A DNA stretch of 64,000 bases from Gamsiella multidivaricata (Eukaryota > Mortierellomycota > Mortierellomycetes > Mortierellales > Mortierellaceae). Positions 11,400-21,500 of this stretch are shown here, in pieces. Each line of letters begins with the position of its first letter. Position 1 is the first letter of the stretch. Below the pieces are notes generated by a model. The model worked only from the letters and a program-made list of their open reading frames with translations, ran no database searches and was not told where the DNA came from. The position numbers and the translations under genes were made by a program. The stretch spans positions 1-64,000 of the forward strand of contig NW_026251743.1 in assembly GCF_025024155.1 (NCBI RefSeq), written 5' to 3'.

Positions 11400-12761
11400 C
11401 TTTTCGAGCCCTCCCGCGGGCCGTACCCGTGGGTCCCAAATACCGAAGAGTGGTATGGAGGCTAGACGCAACGCAGCACCATGATTTGAAATGCCACGCA
11501 CAGTTTGCAACACACAGTGCAGACCTGGACTTGAGGAGGATACTGAAGCTGCAGTCCGCGGTACGGCACCATTATCAGTGGACATTGCAGCATCGAACGA
11601 GGACCTACATCAAGGATTGGCGGTCGGTGGCATGGGCGCCCACGCTGCGGATCTTACACGATAACAACCCGCCAAAGCGCTTATACACCAGCCTGGAAGA
11701 CTGTCGTTTACGTTCGCACAGGATCAAGAAGTTGCATGGAGATTTGCCGACATTGCAGGCGATGAAGAAACGACATCCAGATACCTACCAAACGGACATA
11801 TGTCGTAGGTGTGAGAGGGAACCAGAGACGAACGATCATCTTTGGCGTTGTTCAGCTACCTTGTGCGACCAGCGACAAGAGTGGAGGGACGCGGTGGAGG
11901 AAGTGGAGTTGAATGGATATCGTGCATGGAGACAGGCAGTGCGAAAATGGGAACAGGAGAGAGAGGAGGCCGAACGGAAGGACAAGCCCTTCACTGCGAC
12001 TTGTCCCAACTTCTCGGCAACAGGAACGAAGGCTATCTGGGAGTCAATGCAGTGGATTCAGGGGACGGCAGAAAGACGAGGGACATATCACGTTGCGGAA
12101 GGAGAGGAGCCGGAGGGTGAGGCAGATTGGGAGGTCAAGGACTTATACCGAGGTTTGGTGCCAACGGGACTCATTGAGACCTGGAAGCAGCTATTTACCA
12201 CCACTAAGTGGATTGCGACGATCATGGTGACAAAGTTCGTGAGCAGGATCGAAGAATTTGGCAGGACCAAGATATGGAACAAACGATGCGAGGACACTGT
12301 CGCCTGGGAAAAGTCAGTTGGAATCACCTTCATGAGCAAACGCGCCGGAGGACGCAACGGTGATCGGGGACACCAACGTAGTGTTGGTGATTTCTCTGAT
12401 TTGAAAGGGAGACGGTTACTTGCAACGGAGATCCAGGAAGGTAGACGGACCGCGGATTATAGGGTGATACAGCATTGCTTGGGGCGAGGGAAGTTGGACA
12501 TAATGGAGTGGTTATTCGGTTTAAAACAACTTTATTAACATTGGATCTGGATTAGGAGACGTGTATCGCGCAACAGGTCACGCAGGAGTTAGGTTAGGCT
12601 AGCTATGCGACATGGGTTATGAATTTGACGCCTCAAGCCAACATAGTTGGTAGGGGATGCGGCTCTGCCGTGCATGGAAGGCATCTATGGCTTCAAGGCC
12701 TTTGCGGACCATGTGTCTCGTGCTCATGTGGATTTATGTTATTAAAAAAAAAAAAAAAAAA
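11400..12761 (+). mobile_element. 5'-truncated non-LTR (LINE) retrotransposon, 3' part of ORF2 with poly(A)
   Basis: An open frame runs from about 11400 to the stop at 12538, beginning without a plausible start and therefore 5'-truncated. Residues in the middle form a C-x2-C-x8-H-x3-C knuckle (CRRC...NDHLWRC), the zinc-binding element found after the reverse transcriptase in LINE ORF2 proteins. Basic and Trp-rich sequence follows, ending GLKQLY. A 3' UTR leads to an 18-base A run at 12744-12761. No reverse transcriptase or endonuclease core remains, so the copy is dead on arrival although its ORF fragment is intact, suggesting recent insertion. It lies about 220 bp from the tRNA-Ser. Confidence 0.75.
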
Positions 12762-13040
12762 GCTTCTCAAGACTACGGGAACAATTCCAGTAATTATGGT
12801 GGAAAAGTTCGTCGAGGCGGTGGAGGAAGTTGAGAAGACAAAAGTCTGGAATATGAGATGCGACACTACTGTCAAATGAGAGAAGACCTTAGGTTTTTTT
12901 TTTTTATTTTTTTATTTTTTATTAACATAAATCCCCATGAGTGAGAGAAGACCTTAGGTAGCTGCTTGTAGGAGACGTTATGAGGCACAGCCTCTGTGGA
13001 CTACAACCCATCCTTGTTAATAAACAATTTTAAAAATCCG
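12762..13040 (+). mobile_element. older, degenerate LINE ORF2 3' fragment of the same lineage
   Basis: Immediately after the A run of the preceding copy, translation gives KLLKTTGTIPVIMVEKFVEA..., which aligns with KQLFTTTKWIATIMVTKFVS in the first copy, then KTKVWNMRCDTTV versus RTKIWNKRCEDTV. A TGG-to-TGA stop follows, and the fragment is interrupted by a 47-bp stub insertion. Similarity is about half of residues, so it is a different, older family member, again missing its 5' part. The 3' boundary near the A-rich stretch at 13030 is approximate. Confidence 0.65.
12877..12959 (-). mobile_element. 47-bp LINE 3'-end stub flanked by 18-bp target-site duplication
   Basis: TGAGAGAAGACCTTAGGT occurs at 12877-12894 and again, identical, at 12942-12959. 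Between them (12895-12941) lies, in reverse orientation, a T-rich run plus a sequence whose complement begins CTCATGGGGATTTATGTTA. This matches 24 of 26 bases at the 3' end of the LINE copy that terminates at 12761. This is the signature of target-primed reverse transcription aborted after a few dozen bases. Confidence 0.85.
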
Positions 13041-14311
13041 GGCCCTCTTGCGGAAAGGGACGATGACCGAGAAGGAGAACTAGTCCAGAGCAGAGTTAGC
13101 TATCGATTCGGACCACCTGTGTCAATGCCAGGGTCCTTTCCTGGACCCTTGGTCTGCGAAAGTGTTACTAGGCACTGCTTATAGACATACGGGCACGCTC
13201 GGCTCTATGCGCATTGTACTTTTTATTTTATTTTATTATTATATCATTCTATTATTCTATTACTCCATTATTCTATTTTATGATATTTCTTTTGGATGCG
13301 CGCGCTGGTGAGATAAAAAGCCCCGGACTTGCTTCTTGTGAATGGCATTCGACGCATTTTACTCAGCACTACCGACCCACACTTGCTGGAACAACATGAT
13401 GCTGTGCTGATGTAGAGCACAAACAGAGCAAAGAGGCCTGGTCAAGTCCCGCTCGAGAGTCTCGGGGACCTTATCTGCACCTGTTTTCGCCATCGTTGCC
13501 TTCGTCGCCATCGTGGTCATCGTTGCTGGTTTGATCCCTACTTCCTTTTTAACGCCAACGGAGATCCATTTGAGCGTTACAAAATGTAGTGCAGCCATTG
13601 CATCCGCTCATTATGAGGCGAGAACAATGCGGTCTAGCAGCGTCCACGTCTCCGAACGCACTTGAAGCGGACAACAGTAGGATGCAATTGATAAGTTGTC
13701 AAGCAAAAGATCGAAATCAAGAACCCCAGTCGATCTATCACAATCATGGAAATGACTTTGGAATATGATGCCGGTGAGATCGCCATTGACTTTGTTATTC
13801 GGCTGAATTCAATTGTAGAGCGCGACGGGTCTTAATCCCGTGTTGTCATCTGTAAAGGCCTGAGTAAAATGCTCAAACGACTTGAGTCATTTGGAACCTT
13901 ATGGTTGTCGATGCTTGCAGCCGCTATCCCCGTTTTTCCATGGCTGTGCTGGTGTATGGATTTATGACTACTGCCATTGCCATTGCCATTGCATTACATG
14001 ATCGCGAGGCACGCGTTCAGCGCCGGACCACTCAGTTTTGAGGGTACTGAATGTATATTACCGTAAGATGCGCTAAAGTTTTCTCCGCTATGGCTGTCAT
14101 GTTTATAACAATCATTAATGCCTCTGCCATGGCGCTGATATCAAATGGTCTAGCCTCTTATTGTGCATTGGCGTCCATATCATTGTCATTTGATTCTTTT
14201 GTTGGACAATGCCATCAATCCAAAAATTCAAGCCAGTTACCGTTTATCACCATTCACTCGGCTATCCTTTTTCTAGTCTGTGCCGCTAGTTTACTTTATT
14301 GATATAGGCCC
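13041..14311. other. intergenic; AT-rich and fragmentary sequence
   Basis: Contains an AT-rich stretch at 13215-13290 (TTATT/ATTCT repeats) and short CCATTG repeats near 13975. The only longer frames are compositionally odd with no conserved motif. No gene supported. Confidence 0.5.
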
Positions 14312-15559
14312 TTAGTACTCTTCCTTGAACGTCGGCCATTTTTTTGGAGCTGGGTATTCAATGCGACGATGGAGGCGCTGGACGATATCCAAGTAATCCG
14401 GTTCGTTTTCTGGGGTGAGCACTGCATGCCGAACCATAAAGTGCAGACAGACACAGGCGCAATTTGGTTTAAATTCACCAAGATGGATTGCATCCAGAAT
14501 CTGGTCCATGCTCCACAAACGAAAGTCCTCAACTTCGGTATCGCAGGGTGCTGGTACCAAATCCTTTGGCAGCTCCAAGTCATATACGATCTGAAGCATA
14601 TTCACGTTCGATGAGTATATGGGTACTAGCAGTTGATCATATAGATGAAGGATAATAAAAAGGGTCTTACCTGGGTTTCTGGCTGTGTCTGTTTGTCATC
14701 CTTCGAGAGCTTGGTATAAGAGATAGTTCCGACCGATATGGCATTCGCTGCAATATGGGCGGGGATTGTAGCCTCTTCCATGCACTCCTTGAGAACCGTA
14801 TACTTTGGAGAGTGTCCAAACCCCATACCACCGGCGACCATATTGTCAAGCATACCTGGATATGTCGGCTTCGTGAGAGACCGGCGCGCGATCCACATTT
14901 GAACATCTCCTGACTTGGGTCCCGTACGTACAAATCCGTTCAAGTGAACACCATAGGCATGCACACCAAAAAGGCCGCAAGCGGAGCGTTCAATGGCCAG
15001 CGCAGCACCGCCCTTGGTGGTTGCCGGATCTTGGATGTGGGTGTAGACGCCGTAGAGCTCATTTCTCCAGCCAGAGAGACAGGCAAAGTTGTCGAGGTCG
15101 TTTCTCCACTGGTCCTGAAAGGCCATTGGAAGTATTGGGGCATTCCATCAGTAAGAGTCAGTCATATCTGCCTTTAAATCCTCTCAAAGAAAGCAGTGAA
15201 TAAGGCAGCAGTGATATACGTACCAGCATTTGGGCGATGGCTTCCGATCGCGAGTCGTAATCCGAGAGCCAGGGCATGAACGAGACGGTGGTCTCGGTGA
15301 TGTGGAAGACGGGTCTGGATTGTTGGTTAAAGGCGACAAGGTGCGGCACTAGACTTGTGTGGATACGGCCTATAGGAATGTCATCGACCACGAAAGCCAG
15401 GAACGAGAGCTGGTTCAACTTTGGGTCGGACGCATAAGGGAAGCTGTCGCACTGGTTAACGATGTCTAGCAGACTGAATCGAGGTCGGGATGGATCAGCA
15501 GCTGCCATTGGTGTTGGTAGTGATGATGTTGCGTGTGTTGAAGGATGTTGGAATCTCAA
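14312..15559 (-). CDS. DUF4743 + Nudix hydrolase (TPK-like Nudix family)
   Basis: Exons 15559-15224, 15114-14671 and 14590-14312 (minus), 352 residues; an inner Met at 15508 (MAAADPS) would give 335. The first exon and start of the second form the DUF4743 domain (LNQLSFLAFVVDD..., then FACLSGWRNELYGVY). The second carries the Nudix fold: MWIARRS, the metal-binding stretch AGGMGFGH...VLKECMEEATI, where KECMEE replaces REXXEE, and after the last splice the family-typical VYDLELP. Relatives such as yeast YJR142W hydrolyse oxidised or damaged thiamine diphosphate analogues, a metabolite-repair role. The first conserved Glu of the Nudix box appears to be His here, so substrate or activity may differ. 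The family call is firm; the start codon is not. Confidence 0.85.
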
Positions 15560-15697
15560 GATCTACGTTGCGAGTTTAAGGCAGCAGTGGTGGGCTCTGA
15601 GCATGATAATGCTTTCTTGAGTGCCTGAATCTGGGATCTGCAGTAGCTTCAGTGCAACAGCGTAAAAGATTCGCATTGTGTATGTACATACAATACT

Positions 15698-17350
15698 TTA
15701 TTGAATGAAAGTGGTGGCTATCCGAGGCCTGGTGATCTGAATGTCAATGTCCATGACCAGCCCCTGCTCTTCCTTGAGAGCCAGAATGCTGTCTTGCTCC
15801 GCCGCCGTAGCGCTCAGTCCAAACCACCTCAGGGCCGACAGCTGAGGCATAATCTGTATGAAGCATGCGACTGACGGCCCCGTACACCACATCAAATTCA
15901 GTCTGCGTAATCTCTTCAGTACCACCAGAAGCGGTCCCTTCAAAGCCGCGTCCAGCAGGCCCCACCATCCAGACAGTTCCAATTGGCGAAGGTTCGGTGA
16001 AACGCGAGCCAGTTGCCCTACTTTCAGCTCCACATCCCAGTCGGCCGGTATTTGCCTTCCGATATTCAGACGCAGCTCTTGAAGAGCACCGCAGTGTGCC
16101 AGCGACTCCAAATCAAAAGAAACCGCAACGGTTCCCTCCAAATCAAGGCGAGTAAGTCGGGGAAGGGACCAGTTCCAGGTTAGGAATAGCGTCGTGAATG
16201 GACCAAAACTAGATAGGGCAGTGATTTCTTGAAGAGTCGTACGGAACGCGTCGCATGCATCCGTGAGGGCGGGCACCATGACCTTGTCGATACCGTAGAG
16301 ACTAACGGACTTGAGGTCACTGCGGACGGAGTGCTGAAGCGAACCCGGCTTGGCCCATGAGAACATGCCCCCGTGAAAGACGGGCATCCGGACGGTTTGG
16401 AGCTGCGAAAGTCCGGCAAGGAAGGCTGGCTCCAACACTGCGGTGGAGGGAGGCGTAGTGAGTCGCATGAGAAGCACCTGACATCGCTGGAGCGGAAACT
16501 GGGAGAGGCGTTGGTCTGCACTGGTCCAACCCGCGACATCCACCACGCGTGGCTCCTCCATGGCTTGAACCAAGCACGATAGATCAATAGATTCCGATGT
16601 CTGGCTCATGGTGATCTTGATCTCTCGGAGCGAAGAAAAGTGCTGCCGATGTGAGACGATAAATTGACGGGCGCCAGAGACACCTTCTCGATTGTGTCTT
16701 CTGATCAGTTCCAGTCGGACGAGACTAGGGAGCTGACTGACCAGTGGCTGAAGGACAGACATGTTGTGGACCGGAAAGTTGATTGTGTGGATATGCTGAG
16801 GTGAATGGCCAACCAGCGCCAAGTGGACCTTGGCATGTAGCTGTAGAAGGTCAAGTGGCCGACGAAGCTGCTTGGCTTGCCCCGAAAAAGATTCTGCATC
16901 TCGTTTTGAAGTAGTATCGTCTGTTCCGGTTGCTACAGTCGACTGCTGACTAGATGACACTGTGTTCTGAATGCCATGGTGCCGGGGAAGAATCCAGGGT
17001 ATGGTTTTGGAAAGCAGTTTTTCAGAATGGGACGTATAGAGGGAGAGGTAGTCGATTGTGGGCTTTGGAGGGGTCGAGACTCTGGATGATCCTTGGGAGA
17101 GTATATCCTGCAATGTGCTGTCAGCAGCTGACGAGCAGGCGAGGAGGAGTCGGAGGACCCCCGCCTTGCGGATTTGTCGATCGAACACGCTTTCGAGAGC
17201 TTCGATGTAGTCAAAGGGGTTTTGGTATAGGATTGGAGACGACAGACGGAAGAAGGTCTTGTTGGTGCGCTGAAGGGCACGTAGAGACTGGGGGTCTAGT
17301 GCAACAAACGAGAGCAAGTGTACAAGGCACTCTTCCGGGAGGCTGTCCAT
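15698..17350 (-). CDS. F-box protein with leucine-rich C-terminal region
   Basis: Single-exon frame; Met at 17350 is chosen because MDSLPEECLVHLLSFV begins an F-box (residues 1-45), the Skp1-binding module of SCF ubiquitin ligases. The frame stays open further upstream only through an artefactual His-Pro repeat from a GATGAG microsatellite. The remaining roughly 500 residues show irregular leucine-rich segments (LPSLVRLELI, LPRLTRLDLEG, LRQLELSGWWGL, LRRLNLMWC) like the LRR repeats of fungal F-box proteins, which bind substrates. No particular substrate can be inferred. 550 residues; lies head-to-tail upstream of the Nudix gene. Confidence 0.75.
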   Translation of the reverse strand: MDSLPEECLVHLLSFVALDPQSLRALQRTNKTFFRLSSPILYQNPFDYIEALESVFDRQIRKAGVLRLLLACSSAADSTLQDILSQGSSRVSTPPKPTIDYLSLYTSHSEKLLSKTIPWILPRHHGIQNTVSSSQQSTVATGTDDTTSKRDAESFSGQAKQLRRPLDLLQLHAKVHLALVGHSPQHIHTINFPVHNMSVLQPLVSQLPSLVRLELIRRHNREGVSGARQFIVSHRQHFSSLREIKITMSQTSESIDLSCLVQAMEEPRVVDVAGWTSADQRLSQFPLQRCQVLLMRLTTPPSTAVLEPAFLAGLSQLQTVRMPVFHGGMFSWAKPGSLQHSVRSDLKSVSLYGIDKVMVPALTDACDAFRTTLQEITALSSFGPFTTLFLTWNWSLPRLTRLDLEGTVAVSFDLESLAHCGALQELRLNIGRQIPADWDVELKVGQLARVSPNLRQLELSGWWGLLDAALKGPLLVVLKRLRRLNLMWCTGPSVACFIQIMPQLSALRWFGLSATAAEQDSILALKEEQGLVMDIDIQITRPRIATTFIQ

Positions 17351-17460
17351 GTCTTGATAGATAAAGCTGGAGAAAGAGGGTAAGTGTAAGGGTGTGAACT
17401 CGAGGGAGAAGAGGAGGAGGATGTAATAGATTTGAGGATGTGAATGAGGATATGAATAAG

Positions 17461-17506
17461 GATGAGGATGGGGATGAGGATGAGGATGAGGATGGGGATG
17501 GATGAG
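17461..17506. repeat. GATGAG/GATGGG hexanucleotide microsatellite
   Basis: Seven or more copies of GATGAG-type hexamers in the leader of the F-box gene. Confidence 0.9.
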
Positions 17507-18155
17507 CGCAGCAGGAAACGATGGAGCTTGTGAGTGGATGTGTTCTTTCAGGGTCAGGGCACCGCCACCTTTATCTTTCGACGCGACACCGACACGCGTC
17601 TGCACGCGAAACACGAAACACAATACGAAATATATGCGTACCTGCGCAAGCGATCCGACGCCCGACGCGTTTGATCAGTAGTCCTTCGTGGGCGAGTCGC
17701 CCTCAGGATGGGGATGCTGTGGTGATGGGTTGCATTTCCCCGCACTTTCCAAAATGGGTTCAGTTTATCGATCCCATAGTCAGTGTGAAAAGAAAGGAAA
17801 AAAAAAAAAGAGCCGGCGCTAGAGCCATTTGAGTGCATTGCATGGGGCGCTTTTGAGAGTGCAAATGTTACAGATATTTTGCATTGCTGTTTCGGCTGTC
17901 GGTGTCGTTCTTGTCCAAGGGACAAAGAGACAAAGAAGTGTCTGTGTCTAAATCTATATCCATGTCCATGTCGCTTTTCGAGTTATATAGCACATTTCAA
18001 GCGGCCGTCGCTTCTGACGCGCGAAAGAGAGAGCAAGAGATGAAAGATAATTGCATATGGTGCTTAGTCTATGGAGCATGCATGTATTGAACATAGACAG
18101 GGTCACCTTTGAAGCAAAGCTAATAAGCGTCGAACGCTGTACCATCAACATCATC

Positions 18156-18186
18156 TTCCATCCATCCATCCATCCATCCATCCATC
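18156..18186. repeat. (TCCA)n microsatellite
   Basis: About seven TCCA units followed by a CTTT-rich tract. Confidence 0.9.
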
Positions 18187-18510
18187 TTTTCTTTCTTTTT
18201 TTTCTTTTCTTCTTTTTGGCACTCCTCGTCTGCGTCAGATTCATCACCCAAAAGTCCTCTCCCCCTCTCTCCCCTCTCTTCTCACACCTCTCTGTCTCTC
18301 GCCTCCTCCTCTTCTTACACCCTCCCGGCTTACTCTATGTGGACCCTGAGTCGCTAGACTTCCCTCTCCCTCTCTGCATTGGGATCGTCCATCAGTCATC
18401 GAACACCCTCACCACCACCACCGCCACCTTCCCACCTCTTCATTCTTTATATAGGTCCCTTCCAGCGGCTCCTATTCACTCCCAACAGCAGTCTCTCGCC
18501 TCCACCACCC

Positions 18511-21500
18511 ATGCCTTCTCCTCCTTCGTCTCAAAGCAGGCGGCCGTCCTTTGCTAGGAGTCGCAGCCAGCAAACCTTTCACGACCCCACTCGTCAATTC
18601 AGCACCATCGGGGGCCCACCAACACCTTATCATGGACCTTCGCCCAGGAACCCAATTGGTTCCCGGCCACCCTTATCAATGCCCGTCGTGCAGGGGGGAG
18701 GAGCACCTTTGTCCCCCGCTACCATTAATAGCACGGCAGTATCTGCATTTGCCACCATGCACAAGGCATACCATTCAAAAGAGGATATCGACTTCTGGTC
18801 CATGCTCTACTCTCAGAGCCATATCCACACGCGTCAGGATTACCAGGTCTCGCAGGAGGATAGCGCAACCATTACCTCTGCGTCCTTGACCAAAGACGTC
18901 GGGCGGACTCAGGGCCCAGTCAAGGTCTGGCAAGTCCTGACAAAAACCGTGATTCGAGACACTAGCGGCAGCAACGGTCCCTCAAGTCCGCAGCGGTACC
19001 TGCCTCCCTTGCAGGAACACCATCGTCAGCGATTGCAGCAGCAACAGCAGCCGTATTTCCACTTTGAACGGCTCCCGATCATGGTTCAGACCTCAGCCGC
19101 AGCCCTGTCTCCGCATGGACAGCCATTCTCGATCGTATTCTTCTTCACGGTCGAGTCTGCTCCTGTAACGCTGTGGTATATCGAGTCGGCCTTCACTAGG
19201 TCGGCAACAATGTACGAACATATGGAACTCATGGGGACATTTCAGCCCAACAACCCGAACGATCCTATGTCCGTTTACGTTTACGAGACCCGCGAGTTTA
19301 GTATTGCTCAGCCGACTCACGAGGACACGGTGCTCGATATCCGTGTGCAGAGTCCAACAGGGGCGACTTTTGGCGAATGGTCCTATACCTTTGTCAACGA
19401 GGCTAAACCTGGGTCAGTATCTTCCGTATCATCAACCTCAGCGCATTATTCGCCACGCAGGGGCATCAGCAAGAGCAGTAGCATCAGCAAAAGCAGTAGC
19501 ATCAGCAACATTAACGACGTCCCAGTAGCCGAGGCTCATCAACGCAGCTCAGACCAACTTGTAGAAACCTCGCCTTCCGCTTTCAATAAATCGGCCTCAC
19601 CGGCGCTGCAATCACCTCTGGACAGCTATGATATGGTTGAATTAGACTCGCCCGTGTCACTGGAATACTTTCCTCAGCAGACACAGGAGTATCAACCATT
19701 ATCTGTAGAGGACAAGGACCAGGACGAGCATCCGGCAGCTCATTCTTCATTGGATTCAAACACTAGCCAGCCAAGCCCACACACATCTCTACCGACACTT
19801 GTGCAATATCATCTCGAGGACGATTCAGGAGACGAAGGCGAGGAAGAGGACGACGACAACAAGGAGGCAATGACTGGGAGCAGCTTTACAGAAGAGCCTG
19901 ACGCGGGAGAGCACTTTATGCAGGCAACCTCCGAATTTTTCTCGAAGATGGGGTAAGTATCAGAAGGCGTAAATGCCTTGTCGTTCGCTGCTCTTCGTAC
20001 TGCCGCTCAAAGGCATCTTTTTTGTACTGAGTATCCTTGCAACTATTATCTAACTACATCTTCCTTTTGTCACATGCGCTGCATAGATACTGGCTGTATA
20101 ACTCCAGAGTTGTTCAGTACATTGCGCGAGACGAACGCAGCAGAATAAAAACTGTGTTTCAGACGGAAGACATCTGGCTCCTGGGAGTGTGCTACAGTTT
20201 TGAACGTAAGTTTTTTTGGTCAAGATTCTATAGACAAGTACGCCGCATATGCATCCACTCATTTTGCTGCATTGCATTATCCTTGGAATATTGTATAGCC
20301 ATCGAGCCTACATGCTCCCTCCCGGAGGCACCACGGTCTAGAAAGATATCGGTACTACAACCACAGGTGTCATCTAGCCGCGGAGGGGATTCGAAAAGCA
20401 GCATTCTAAACGGCCATGGCTCGCTCGCAGATGCCCCTCGGGACTTTAAGCGGGGGTGGGAGCGCAAAGTCGCTCAGGTCATGATATCTCCCAGGCTCAC
20501 GACAGATAACGATCCCATTCTCACTCACAACACAACAGAAGAAGGGCCCGAAGCAAGCCAAGGTCGATCGCGGAGCAAGGAGAGGCACATAGAACGACAG
20601 AGGGAGAAAGAGTTGGCGAAAGCAAAGAAGTTAGCCCAGGCCAAGGAGCGCGAGCTCGAACGGGAGCAGAAAATTGCACAAGAAAAAGAGAGAGCAAAGG
20701 AGAAGGCGCGATCAAAGGACCAGGAACGGCTGCAGAAACTCAAGGCAAAAATATCGCATCCTCAATTCGACAGGACCAATGTACGCGAAGGAACCAGAGA
20801 CCTCTCGGAATTGACCTCAGGCGACTTAAAAGAAAGCGATGGCATTGTAGCGCAGTCAGACCGCGACCGAAAATCGCATTCCATACACGGATATCAACGT
20901 GTGGAGAAACCGCATATAGGCTTGGGACTGACGGCCACGCCCGTTGATCCAAAACAGAGTGTTATCAAGCGGATGAGATCCATGTCGATTCTTCCCAAGG
21001 CGCCGGTCGCTGCCTTTGATCGCTTTGCGCAAAAGGTGAGCACACAGGAATCGCAGCCTCGTGTTCGTCCTGACCGGACGCATCAATCAAGGTCCCAATC
21101 CATCTCTGGTATTTCCATTTTCTCGCAACGATCCGGAGGCACCTCGTCTTTTTCAGGCTCGTCCAGGACGCGTCCAAGCTCACCAACACCGCCATCCTCT
21201 CTCAAAACATCCATGAGCGTTTATACGGCCCTCGCTATCAGCCCTAAGACAACGGCACCATCAAAAATGGCAAATCTCAACCTAAGTCAGAAAAAGCTAC
21301 CGGATCTTCCATCTCCATCCCTGGATGATATATCCGATATACCCACTTACCGATACCAGGATGCAAATCAAGAGGACTACGACGATTCTGACGACGATAT
21401 GCTAGCATATGCGCCCCCTGTTCCGGACAAGAGCGCCGAGGGCCAAGTAAACGCATCGCATGCCTTGACCGTGGATATAAACTCAGGGCGCCGGAGGAGA

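Larger units (their letters stand above)
17351..18510. promoter_or_regulatory. divergent promoter region of F-box gene and ATG4
   Basis: About 1.16 kb between divergent starts. It has a hexanucleotide repeat, a short A run at 17800, a TCCA repeat (18156-18186) and, from 18240 to 18510, a C/T-rich tract typical of a fungal core promoter or leader just before the ATG4 start. No TATA element obvious. Confidence 0.5.

Noticed and set aside
13359..13598. Minus-strand frame of 79 codons with Met-Thr-Ala repeats
   Set aside because: Low complexity from GTTGCCTTCG/CATCGT triplet-like repeats; no conserved features.
14051..14302. Hydrophobic 83-codon frame resembling a small membrane protein
   Set aside because: No splice partner, promoter-like leader or family similarity; compositional AT-rich artefact is likelier.
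17351..17623. N-terminal extension of the F-box protein with a His-Pro run
   Set aside because: It comes from the GATGAG microsatellite in the leader; the F-box begins right at the Met at 17350.
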